This document shows positions 26,259 to 33,930 of a DNA stretch of 60,562 nucleotides, piece after piece. Position 1 is the stretch's first letter, and each line of letters opens with the position of its first letter. Made by a program: the position numbers and the translations under genes. Location: contig NZ_AUCY01000022.1 of assembly GCF_000430005.1 (NCBI RefSeq), forward strand, positions 1-60,562, written 5' to 3'. The notes under the pieces are model-generated. The model was not told where the DNA came from. It made no database searches and saw only the letters and a list, made by a program, of their open reading frames with translations. This DNA is from Desulfovibrio cuneatus DSM 11391 (GTDB lineage Bacteria; Desulfobacterota; Desulfovibrionia; Desulfovibrionales; Desulfovibrionaceae).

Positions 26259-27405
26259 AACTCTGCACAAAGTGGGTAGCGTCATTTTGCGCTGTACCGC
26301 ACAAGCCTCGGCAGAGGGCGGGCTCTCCACCACCGCCCGAGAGGCGGAACGCTGGGGCGATGCTGTCCTGGCGCATTGCCGGGAAGCTTTGCCCCGCCTG
26401 TTCCAGGAAGTTTTTGATGAGTTCTCCCTGCCTGATGATCAGGGGGTGGTGTACCTTGATACACTCCATCTGCATTTGGGTTGTGTACCCCTTTCCGGCG
26501 TTATTCCAGGCTTGCAGGAAGCATTGCGCGCGGAACTGCGGCTGCGCCTGCCTGCCAAAGAAACCAAGCCAAACAGGCACAGCCGTTTTCTCATACTTTT
26601 GGCGGAATATCTTGCAAGTGGCGTATCTCCCTGGAATGCGCAACACCTTGCTGCAAACGGCTGGGCGGCACAACTTCGGGCGCTGCTTGAACATGCGCAG
26701 GCGCGAGAAGATTTGCTCATAATGCTTCGGCAAAAGGGGGCACCCCTGATATTCCGCCGTTTGCGTTCTCTTTTGCGGGGGCTTGGTTGCGTGGGGAAAG
26801 GTTTTGAGCAGGCCCTGCACGAGCTCGAACAGGAATCCATCACACTTGAGGATATTGAAGCCGCCTCACTGCCCAACGATGCGCTACAGGGCAAATATTT
26901 TTTGAACAATGCCGGCCTGGTTTTGGTAGCGCCCTTTTTACCGCATTTTTTCCAGCACCTTGGGCTGCTGGATTCTCAACAGGAATTTATATCACCAACT
27001 GAAAAAAGCAGGGCTGTATGCCTGTTACAGCTCCTCCTTGACCCGGAAAATCCGCTGATAGCAGAAGGTGATTTGCTGCTGAACAAAATTCTTTGTGGTT
27101 GGCCGCCTCTTGAGCCCGTCCTTCTGGCTGAGGCCGGTTTTTTGCCTACGGCAAGAGAAAAGCAGGAGGCACAGCAAGTAACGCAGGCCATGGTGACTCA
27201 TTGGAAAGGACTAGGCAATACCAGCCCGGAAAAGCTTGCGCAGGACTTTTTGCGGCGCAATGGGGTTTTGTATGTTGGGCATAGTAGCCCGCAATTGCAT
27301 GTGGAGGCGCGGCCCCATGATTTACTGTTGCAAAGCCTGCCTTGGGTGCTTTCCATTATCCAGACCCCCTGGATGAAGACGCTTGTGCAGGTACATTGGT
27401 CATGA
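26248..27405 (+). CDS. eCIS tape-measure protein (Afp14-like)
   Basis: This 385-residue protein has the layout of the contractile-injection-system tape-measure family. The N-terminal end shows LFQEVFDEFSLPDDQG and DTLHLHLGCVPL. A helical middle follows. The highly diagnostic C-terminal part has NNAGLVLVAPFLPHFFQHLG, LLLNKILCGWPPLEP, MVTHWKGLGNTSPEKL, FLRRNGVLY and LPWVLSIIQTPWMKTL. The family is thought to set tube length. At 385 residues it is short for the family (Afp14 is several times longer), which would predict a short particle. Confidence 0.88.
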   Translation: MSVETLHKVGSVILRCTAQASAEGGLSTTAREAERWGDAVLAHCREALPRLFQEVFDEFSLPDDQGVVYLDTLHLHLGCVPLSGVIPGLQEALRAELRLRLPAKETKPNRHSRFLILLAEYLASGVSPWNAQHLAANGWAAQLRALLEHAQAREDLLIMLRQKGAPLIFRRLRSLLRGLGCVGKGFEQALHELEQESITLEDIEAASLPNDALQGKYFLNNAGLVLVAPFLPHFFQHLGLLDSQQEFISPTEKSRAVCLLQLLLDPENPLIAEGDLLLNKILCGWPPLEPVLLAEAGFLPTAREKQEAQQVTQAMVTHWKGLGNTSPEKLAQDFLRRNGVLYVGHSSPQLHVEARPHDLLLQSLPWVLSIIQTPWMKTLVQVHWS

Positions 27406-28727
27406 ATGAAACGTATACTGCTGTTGCAATGTTGAATACAGAAGCTCTGGTCGCTGAACTGGACTGGTTTGGCCGTATGCTGGGCAATTGCCTGCTCAGC
27501 CTGGGCCTGCAGGAAGGGGAAAAAGCGGATGAATCCGTGCCGGACCTTCCCCAAGGTGCTTGGTACACGGAGTTTGTCCAACATTACCAACTGAGCGGGG
27601 CAGATCGTCTGGTGCTTATTTTGGCACTGCTGCCGCATATTAAACCGGAAACCCTCTCTTCTCTGTTGCAGGAAGAGGCATGCAAAAAATACTTTGGCGG
27701 GGTTCATGGCCGCCAGTTCAACGGCCTCATTCCCACAATGCAGACCGCTCTTGTCCTGCTCAGCGGGAGTAATCTGCTGTATCGTCTGGCTGGTATGGAG
27801 TTTTTCGCAGAGGATAGCCGGCTGATCAGTAGAGGGATTTTACGGCTCGGCCCCTGCCCGCCAGACGAACCGCGTACCTGCGCGGCCCTGTTGGTGGATG
27901 AAGGGGCACTCTCTTCTATATGCCGGGGTAAGGCCTATGAACCGTCCGGCCAAAACTTTCCGGCCCACAAACTGACGACTCCCCTGGAGTGGGATGATTT
28001 GATTTTGCCTGCTGTTGTTTTGCGCCAAGTACAAGATATCCTGGACTGGGCCGTCCAAAGGGGGGGACTGTACACGAAACTGGGCCTGGGCAAACATTTA
28101 CGACCCGGCTACAAAGCCCTGTTCTATGGCCCGCCCGGTACCGGAAAAACACTTACCGCCGCACTTATCGGCAAGCAAACGGGCTTACCGGTTTACCGGG
28201 TCGACCTGTCGCAAATTGTATCTAAATATATCGGCGAGACAGAAAAAAATCTGGAGCACCTTTTTCGCATGGCCGAGAACAAAGAATGGATTATCTTTTT
28301 TGACGAGGCGGACGCCCTGTTCAACAAGCGTACCAATGTGGAAGACGCCCATGACCGTCATGCCAACCAGGAAACGGCCTACTTGCTGCAACGACTGGAA
28401 AACTACCCCAACCTTGTGATTATGGCCACCAACATGCAGGATAACATTGATGCCGCCTTTTCCAGGCGCTTCAATTGCGGCATTTTCTTTCCCCTTCCCG
28501 GCAAAACCGAACGCCTGCGGCTCTGGGACGCCTGCTTGGGCGAAAAACTACACCTGCATGAAGATGCGAGGGCTACGTTGCCAAACTTTGAACTCTCCGG
28601 CGGACAGATCGCCAATATCGCCTTGCGGCTGGGATTGTGGGCTTTGAAAAGCGGTTCCATGACGATCTCTGCTGAAACCTTGAAGCGAGGTATTATGCTG
28701 GAGAACGTTTTGCAGGGTAAAGCCTGA
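27402..28727 (+). CDS. eCIS AAA+ ATPase (Afp15/Pvc15-like)
   Basis: This 441-residue protein starts at ATG 27402, overlapping the preceding stop (ATGA); the frame is open 20 codons further up. The N-terminal ~200 residues are the helical eCIS-specific region. The AAA+ module has Walker A GPPGTGKT at about 243-250, Walker B IIFFDEADAL at about 297, sensor 1 IMATNMQDN and an arginine pair in FSRRFN. Afp15/Pvc15 is required for cargo loading or assembly. This copy is about two thirds the usual length, shortened at the N-terminal side. It is the last clear gene of the operon. Confidence 0.95.
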   Translation: MNETYTAVAMLNTEALVAELDWFGRMLGNCLLSLGLQEGEKADESVPDLPQGAWYTEFVQHYQLSGADRLVLILALLPHIKPETLSSLLQEEACKKYFGGVHGRQFNGLIPTMQTALVLLSGSNLLYRLAGMEFFAEDSRLISRGILRLGPCPPDEPRTCAALLVDEGALSSICRGKAYEPSGQNFPAHKLTTPLEWDDLILPAVVLRQVQDILDWAVQRGGLYTKLGLGKHLRPGYKALFYGPPGTGKTLTAALIGKQTGLPVYRVDLSQIVSKYIGETEKNLEHLFRMAENKEWIIFFDEADALFNKRTNVEDAHDRHANQETAYLLQRLENYPNLVIMATNMQDNIDAAFSRRFNCGIFFPLPGKTERLRLWDACLGEKLHLHEDARATLPNFELSGGQIANIALRLGLWALKSGSMTISAETLKRGIMLENVLQGKA

Positions 28728-28741
28728 GGAGGGAAAAACAC

Positions 28742-28831
28742 ATGCCAAAGCCGTTAGGAGTGAAGGAGGCTCAAGAGCCTGGTAATCCCCCCAAGAGTGT
28801 CGCGCTGCAAAAATCCATGCCGCCCTGGTGA
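28742..28831 (+). CDS. Possible 29-codon remnant after the ATPase gene
   Basis: A short frame, MPKPLGVKEAQEPGNPPKSV and nine more residues, follows the ATPase stop by 14 bases and has a good GAGGAGGG ribosome binding site. The strong site suggests a real start codon whose gene was cut off by the rearrangement that put the repeat and integrase remnant at 28865. No function can be assigned. GGTAATCCCCCCAA at 28781-28794 matches the IS end near 60280, so an IS footprint is one explanation. Confidence 0.35.
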   Translation: MPKPLGVKEAQEPGNPPKSVALQKSMPPW

Positions 28832-28864
28832 AGTATTGCGTCTATTTACTGATAAAGCAAAGAA

Positions 28865-28904
28865 GAAACGCGCAGTTATTTCGTTTGGCAAGGCACGAGC
28901 TTTT
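28865..28904 (+). repeat. MITE-like repeat, fragment D-left
   Basis: GAAACGCGCAGTTATTTCG, then TTTGGCAAGGCACGAGCTTTT, matches the left end of copies A and B. It breaks off into integrase-derived sequence at about 28905. The matching right terminus lies at 29584-29600, in the same orientation. Confidence 0.7.
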
Positions 28905-29058
28905 CACGACCTTGAATGCGGTATTTGACACGCCAGCTTTTTGTGCCGTTGGGAGCCACAAACAAAAAAAGCCCATTACCATCAAATAGTTTCAGGGGCT
29001 TGTCTGTAGGCTTTGCGCCGCGAATTGCTGTGTCTGTGAGAGAAGATTTCTTCGACAT
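28876..29058 (-). pseudogene. Truncated P4-type tyrosine integrase
   Basis: The 60-residue frame SLTDTAIRGAKPTDKPLKLF, then DGNGLFLFVAPNGTKSWRV, is the N-terminal arm-binding domain (DUF4102 type) of P4-like integrases. Homology stops after about residue 52, exactly where the MITE-like fragment begins; the core-binding and catalytic domains are missing. Its start faces the 3' end of tRNA-Ser 160 bp away, the normal position of such a gene in a tRNA-targeted element. The element would extend leftward, over the eCIS operon. Confidence 0.85.
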
Positions 29059-29069
29059 GGGGGTATTAC

Positions 29070-29206
29070 TCCTGGCAAGGGATTATGTACCCCCAGAAGT
29101 ACCCCAAAAAGGTGGGTTGTCTATGGTTTTTTCTAACCGAGTTCGGACAATCTGTTTTGCTTATTCCCTTGCCAGGAAACACTTTTCAGACTTTTCCGAA
29201 CTCGGT
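29070..29206. repeat. Nested inverted repeats between integrase and tRNA-Ser
   Basis: TCCTGGCAAGGGA at 29070-29082 is the inverted complement of 29165-29177. ACCGAGTTCGGA at 29136-29147 is the inverted complement of 29195-29206. Interleaved pairs between int and its target tRNA fit recombinase arm sites or the tRNA terminator region; function is inferred. Confidence 0.55.
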
Positions 29207-29218
29207 CGGATTGAAATA

Positions 29219-29308
29219 TGGCGGAGGGAGTAGGATTTGAACCCACGGAGGGCTCTCACCCTCAACGGTTTTCAAGACCGCCGCTATCAACCACTCTGCC
29301 ATCCCTCC
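29219..29308 (-). tRNA. tRNA-Ser(TGA)
   Basis: Read on the minus strand, it has acceptor GGAGGGA pairing with TCCCTCC, D-arm, anticodon loop CTTGAAA (anticodon TGA), the long variable arm expected of tRNA-Ser, T-arm GTGGG with loop TTCAAAT, discriminator G and encoded CCA. It is 90 bases and complete. It is the apparent target of the integrase whose remnant follows its 3' end. Confidence 0.95.
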
Positions 29309-29583
29309 GCAGGAATGTGCAAGCACATTGTGTTGAGCTGCGAAGACTAGCAAAGAGGTGAGAAAAAATCAATAGGAGAATTGTGCGGGGGCGTGCACGG
29401 TGGGTTGTTTGCTCAAGGAGTATTGGTGCTACCGTGGATGTGCAGTGAGTGAACAGGGTATAGGGCTACACACGCAACCGCGGGTATGTATGCCGGGAAA
29501 GCGGGGCGGTTGCGGGTTGATTTAGTATTGGCACATTTCACAACGTTCGCGTGGTACACGTAATGGAACGAAGCCGTAGGGAG
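29309..29583. other. Spacer upstream of tRNA-Ser
   Basis: No gene is seen. The stretch contains the presumed tRNA-Ser promoter (reading leftward) and otherwise unremarkable sequence up to the repeat terminus at 29584. Confidence 0.4.
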
Positions 29584-29600
29584 CAAATCAGCGTTTCCCT
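29584..29600 (+). repeat. MITE-like repeat, fragment D-right
   Basis: CAAATCAGCGTTTCCCT matches the right terminus of copies A and B. It overlaps the stop codon of the minus-strand diguanylate cyclase (29599-29601), so the repeat supplies or abuts that stop. Together with D-left it brackets the integrase remnant and tRNA-Ser. Confidence 0.6.
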
Positions 29601-30687
29601 AGTCTTCATACACCACAATGCCGGCAGGTTCCACAGGGAGAAACGTGCTGGATTCCGGTATAAAGGCCACGGTGCGGTTGCGGCCTTTTTGCTTGGCCAC
29701 ATATAGGGCTTTGTCTGCTGCATCCAGCAGGTTTGTTTCAAAGGAATTTTTCCAGCCGTGCCACAGGTGGGAAATGCCCAGGCTTATGGTAACAGCCACG
29801 GGCGGGGTTGTTTCCCCTTGAAGGCCAAGGTTTGCGTGCACGGGGTTTGTCTCAATAAGCAGGCGAATCTGTTCTGCCACAAAGGAGGCTGCTTCAGCCT
29901 GCGAGCCACGGATAATCAGTAAAAACTCTTCCCCGCCATATCGTGCTGCCAAGGCACTGGTGTTGCTGCCTTCAAGCATAGCCACCACCTTGTCAAGGCG
30001 CTTGGCAATGGCTTGCAGCACCAGGTCACCCACAGCATGGCCATAAGTGTCGTTGCAGCGTTTGAAGTTGTCCACATCCAGCATAATGGCTGCAACGGGT
30101 GTCGTATTATTTTGCCACATAGCCACCGACTCTTCCAGAAACACTTCCAGGGCACGGCGGTTGGCAAGGCCTGTTAGGCTGTCTTTGTGGGAAAGTTCCG
30201 TCAGGGCCAGGGTGTCCTGCTCTATTTTGGCAATAAGGTCCTTAAGGGAGGAACGCACCCCGGTGAGTATTTTTTTGGGGTCCAGCCCAAGGGCTATGTC
30301 GTGTTCCACCTGTTCTGAAACCGTTTTGACATGCTCTTTCTGGCGGCCAAGCAGGGTGGCTACTTCTTTTGCCAGCGCTTCTGCTTCTCGCGCAATTTCC
30401 TGAAGCTTCTGCTCGCACTTGCTGTTCAGTATGCTGTGTACCTGGCGCATGGTGGCAAGGTACGTTTCATTGGTGTAGCTGCGGAGGTGTAACAGACGCA
30501 ACATAACCTGCTGCAAGGCATTTTTTTCCACCTGGCTGAGCAGCGGGTTGTTGCCAATGCCGCGTAAATAAAGGATAAGTGTAGGCCATTTGTCGTCAAG
30601 TGGCACATTTGCATTGCGCAAACTGGTGCAAAATGAGGTAGACTGTGACCAAAGGCATTTATCTGGTGGGCATACAGGGTCAGCCAT
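29599..30687 (-). CDS. Diguanylate cyclase (GGDEF)
   Basis: This 362-residue protein starts at ATG 30687, with AGGAG nine bases upstream; the frame is open 17 codons further. The N-terminal half is a helical sensory or dimerisation region with a coiled coil (EIAREAEALAKEVATLLGRQ). The C-terminal GGDEF domain has DSLTGLANRRAL, MLDVDNFKRCNDTYGH, active-site ARYGGEEF and ADKALYVAKQKGRNR. All catalytic residues appear intact. No membrane segment is seen, so it is a cytoplasmic c-di-GMP synthase. The two EAL proteins encoded divergently at 31870 and 33931 would oppose it. Confidence 0.92.
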   Translation of the reverse strand: MADPVCPPDKCLWSQSTSFCTSLRNANVPLDDKWPTLILYLRGIGNNPLLSQVEKNALQQVMLRLLHLRSYTNETYLATMRQVHSILNSKCEQKLQEIAREAEALAKEVATLLGRQKEHVKTVSEQVEHDIALGLDPKKILTGVRSSLKDLIAKIEQDTLALTELSHKDSLTGLANRRALEVFLEESVAMWQNNTTPVAAIMLDVDNFKRCNDTYGHAVGDLVLQAIAKRLDKVVAMLEGSNTSALAARYGGEEFLLIIRGSQAEAASFVAEQIRLLIETNPVHANLGLQGETTPPVAVTISLGISHLWHGWKNSFETNLLDAADKALYVAKQKGRNRTVAFIPESSTFLPVEPAGIVVYED

Positions 30688-31869
30688 AAAGCGGGCTCCT
30701 GAAAGTGTTAATGATGGCTGCGCAGCAACACAAGGCATTGTTCGTGTGCATTGTGTCTTTCATGGTTTGCGCTGTTAAGCGCCGAAGCAGGCGTGCCATT
30801 ATACTTTGAGAAAGTATATTCTCAAAGTTAATCTCGTCTAGCAAGGTATCTCTCATAATTAGCATGCAGTGACCTGTAGAAGCAAGGACCAAAATTTCTA
30901 ATTTTAGGATGCTGCTCAGGCTGAAATGCTCTTCAGCCGTGCAGGAATTGGCCCAAACAGGGCAGACTTCCTGCGCAAATGGGCACCGTTAGGAAGCGCC
31001 ATGGAATATGCGCTTTATAAAAGGGCAAAACAGGCTTACTGTTTTGCGTACTAGGAATGAGTTTTTTAATGTGTAATTATCTTGAATTATTGTTGTATAT
31101 ATTGTTTTATGCCTTTGTGCGATAAATTGGCAATGACAAAGGTACGTATTTATAGTAGAGTGCTTTCACTGTGCAAAAGTAACGGCATAGTTCCATTAAT
31201 AATCTTGTTAATGCTTTTATTGGCGCACATTTTTTGTTCTGGCACATCGCTCTGCCAGGGGCAAAGGCTACAGCGCATTACCGGTGGTGTTGGTTTTTAC
31301 CATGCCCATCAGTTCAACTCTTCGTTTATCCCACCAGCGCATCATTCCATCGGGTGCTTTGTTTCGTTCTGCGTGCCATTCAGTACTGCGCTGCATTGCG
31401 TGCAGTGCCTGTATGCAATAGCGGGAGGCCACTGCAACACTGCGTATTGCAGGCTTTGGGGCACCCTTCCTAGGGAAAGCCCTGGCAAGACTCTTTTGCA
31501 GTAGGCTTACCTCTGGCAATCATTGCCGCTTTCACCACATTCCTTTTGTGCCCACTCCTTCTGTAAGGGCAACCTTTCCATAAGGTCTCACAGTTTTTAG
31601 GCAGTAAATTTCTTTACTGCTTCATCCTTACCTTCCTGGTGAGAGCATTTACCATTTGAAAGAGTCGCTTAGCGACGGGAGCAGCACGTTCTGGCCTATT
31701 TGACTCGCCACGTTCTTTGGCTGGCCTTGCGGCGGGGGCACGTTGTTCCCCGTCCAATTCCGCTGTCCTGCGGAATTGTCGTGGCAGGGGGGGCGTAAAA
31801 ATCCCTACGGAGTAATTGACTCATTTCATTGGTTATTTGCTCTACATTTTGACGTATTTGGGGGCAGTT
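30688..31869. other. Long gene-poor region between the divergent GGDEF and EAL genes
   Basis: No convincing gene is seen. Contents: a sequence at 30769-30797 shared with 41438-41466; a perfect hairpin at 30803-30828; a module at about 31700-31790 similar to the interior of MITE copy C (TTGACTCG, GGCCTTGCGG, then the hairpin CAATTCCGC-TGTCCT-GCGGAATTG at 31755-31778). A 140-codon frame at 31082 has no ribosome binding site and no recognisable product. Confidence 0.5.
30803..30828. promoter_or_regulatory. Perfect dyad upstream of the diguanylate cyclase gene
   Basis: ACTTTGAGAA at 30803-30812 pairs with TTCTCAAAGT at 30819-30828 across AGTATA. It lies about 115 bp upstream of the diguanylate cyclase start, so it is a plausible operator. 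No T run is present on either side. Confidence 0.4.
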
Positions 31870-33921
31870 ATGATAGACTTTGACGTAATGCGGCTCGCTT
31901 TTGAGTCTGCCCAAACATACTATATGACCATGCTGCCCTTGGCGCTTTTGCAAACAGCCACCATGCTTGGCATGGTAAATGTGGTGAGCATTTTGGGCAA
32001 AGATGTTATGTTGTACGATAGAAATTCCTGGACCCTGGGGCTTGTTTTGGGGTTTTCCAGCTTTTTATCTATTGGCCTGAGCAGGGCATGGTTGCATCCA
32101 GATGGCTTGATAACAATTTATCTTTCCTATGATGTGCTGTTTATTTCCACAATATTTGGAGGGTGGAAAAGTACCTTTGCGGCGTTGATTTTTACCTGCT
32201 TAAGCCGCACCATGTACGGTGGCATTCTGCCCATGGAAGTGTCATTTTTTGATATGGCTTTGACAGCGCTGGCAGGCTATGCCTTGCGGCAGTTACTTTC
32301 ACGGGGCACGTTGCAGCTGGCCCGGCCAAGCGATATTCTTTTGCTTGCCTTAGGCCGCTTTGGGGCTGTTTCCGTTGGTCCCACCATGTTTGCGGTGCTG
32401 GGGGAGATGAGTATAGCTACCTGGTTTGATGTCATTTTTCGCAGGGGGTTTGATTCGCTCACCATATCACTTGCTGTAATGGTACTTGTCACAAAGTTTT
32501 TCCGCCGGGAAATGGACCGAAGCAGGCAACTGTATATAGACCCCCTGTGCCATTTGCCCAACCGCAGGGCACTGTTGCGCGACCTGGCAAAGCCGGAAGA
32601 AGAAGCAGGTTCTGTGTGGCGCAAGCCCCACGTAACCCTGTTTCTTATTCGGGTAGAGAATTTACGTTCCCTTACCCTGGAACGGGGATATATGTGGGCA
32701 GATTCCTTTTTGCAGGAAGTTGGAAAGCACCTGAAACAATTGCAGCACAACAAAGAATGGGAAAAAATATGGTTGCGGGCCTATAGCCCTGCTGAGGGCG
32801 CCTTTGTGGTTATGCTTGACTCTGGCATGAGTGATGAAGAACATTCCCTGATCATGGGCCGCAGGCTGTATAATGCCTTGCACTTGGAAGATTTTGAAGG
32901 GCAAACAGGCCTTTTTCCCCGCATTACCGTGGGTTGTGTCAGCGTAAAGCTGCCTTACAAGCGGCATGCAGAACGATTTTTGCGGGCATTAAGCCTGTAT
33001 GAACGCCAATACGGGGCTTCTGTTTACTGTATGGAAGAAGGTTTCATGCAAACCATCTTTGAAGAACGGCAAATTCGTATTCGCCTGGAACAGTGGATTG
33101 CACAGGGCACGGCGGAAGTTCATTTTCAGCCCAAGGTGCGGTTAACAAACAATGCGTGCGTGGGGGCAGAAAGCCTTATGCGTATGCGTTCCGCCAAGGG
33201 TGGGGGGCTGTATATCAACCCGCACCGGGTGCTTTCAGTGGCGGTGAAGTATCACCTGCTGGAAGAGCTTGAATGGGCTATTATCCGGCGGGTGGTGGCG
33301 TGCTTGGGGGAAATGCCCCAGGTGCTGCAACACTTGCAGGTTTCCATAAACATAACCCCGGCTTCCCTTGCAAGGGCGAAATTTGGGGAGCGGCTCTGTG
33401 CCCTTTTGGAAGGCACTGGCATTGGGGCCCACAGGGTTATTCTGGAAATTATTGAAACTAGTCAGTTGCCAGATTCAGATGTTGTCACCAGCAATATTCA
33501 GGTACTCCACCGCCATGGCGTCTGTCTTTCACTGGACGACTACGGCACAGGCTATGCTTCCATTTCCCTGCTTTCCCGCTACCCATTTACCGAACTGAAA
33601 ATTGACTATTCCATGACCTCCAATATGGGGGACGCACGCGTCCTTTCCGCCATTCAGCTTTCTGCTGAAACGGCAAAAAGATATGGGGCGGAACTGGTGG
33701 CAGAAGGCATTGAAACTGAAGACCAGAAACTTGCGCTGTGCGATATGGGCATTGGCAAAGGCCAGGGCTATTTGTTTGCCAAAGCAGTGCCCTTTGCAGA
33801 TTTTGTTGACTTTGCCCTGCAACCACAGCCCGAGGCTGGCACCCTGCCTGCCATGGTGCCGGATTCTTCCACGGCCTTGCAGGTGGCAGAAGCAACCTAT
33901 AACTTGCCAAGTGTTTGTTGA
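31870..33921 (+). CDS. Membrane EAL phosphodiesterase, degenerate GGDEF (paralogue 1)
   Basis: This 683-residue protein starts at ATG 31870, where GGGGGCAGTTATGATAGA mirrors the start of the next gene. Six to seven membrane segments in the first ~200 residues resemble LytS/YhcK-type receptor domains. A GGDEF domain follows (DPLCHLPNRRAL), but its active site reads SPAEGAF, so cyclase activity is unlikely. The EAL domain keeps the expected catalytic positions: Glu434 in GAESLMR, Asn in INITPASL, Glu in LEIIET, the Asp pair in LDDYGTGY, Lys in LKIDYSM, Glu in VAEGIET and Gln in GQGYLF. It should hydrolyse c-di-GMP or bind it as a receptor. The A-to-S change within EAL is tolerated in the family. 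Confidence 0.88.
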   Translation: MIDFDVMRLAFESAQTYYMTMLPLALLQTATMLGMVNVVSILGKDVMLYDRNSWTLGLVLGFSSFLSIGLSRAWLHPDGLITIYLSYDVLFISTIFGGWKSTFAALIFTCLSRTMYGGILPMEVSFFDMALTALAGYALRQLLSRGTLQLARPSDILLLALGRFGAVSVGPTMFAVLGEMSIATWFDVIFRRGFDSLTISLAVMVLVTKFFRREMDRSRQLYIDPLCHLPNRRALLRDLAKPEEEAGSVWRKPHVTLFLIRVENLRSLTLERGYMWADSFLQEVGKHLKQLQHNKEWEKIWLRAYSPAEGAFVVMLDSGMSDEEHSLIMGRRLYNALHLEDFEGQTGLFPRITVGCVSVKLPYKRHAERFLRALSLYERQYGASVYCMEEGFMQTIFEERQIRIRLEQWIAQGTAEVHFQPKVRLTNNACVGAESLMRMRSAKGGGLYINPHRVLSVAVKYHLLEELEWAIIRRVVACLGEMPQVLQHLQVSINITPASLARAKFGERLCALLEGTGIGAHRVILEIIETSQLPDSDVVTSNIQVLHRHGVCLSLDDYGTGYASISLLSRYPFTELKIDYSMTSNMGDARVLSAIQLSAETAKRYGAELVAEGIETEDQKLALCDMGIGKGQGYLFAKAVPFADFVDFALQPQPEAGTLPAMVPDSSTALQVAEATYNLPSVC

Positions 33922-33930
33922 GGGGGAGTT

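Noticed and set aside
11635-28727. Type VI secretion system or prophage tail
   Set aside because: No TssJKLM membrane complex or ClpV, and no capsid, portal, terminase or lysis genes. The DUF5908, tape-measure and AAA+ ATPase genes are eCIS markers.
29599-30687. Diguanylate cyclase start 17 codons further upstream
   Set aside because: AGGAG at proper distance supports ATG 30687. The extension has no ribosome binding site.
31082-31504. 140-codon open frame in the long intergenic region
   Set aside because: It has no ribosome binding site, odd Cys/His-rich composition and no recognisable motif. The region holds repeat modules instead.
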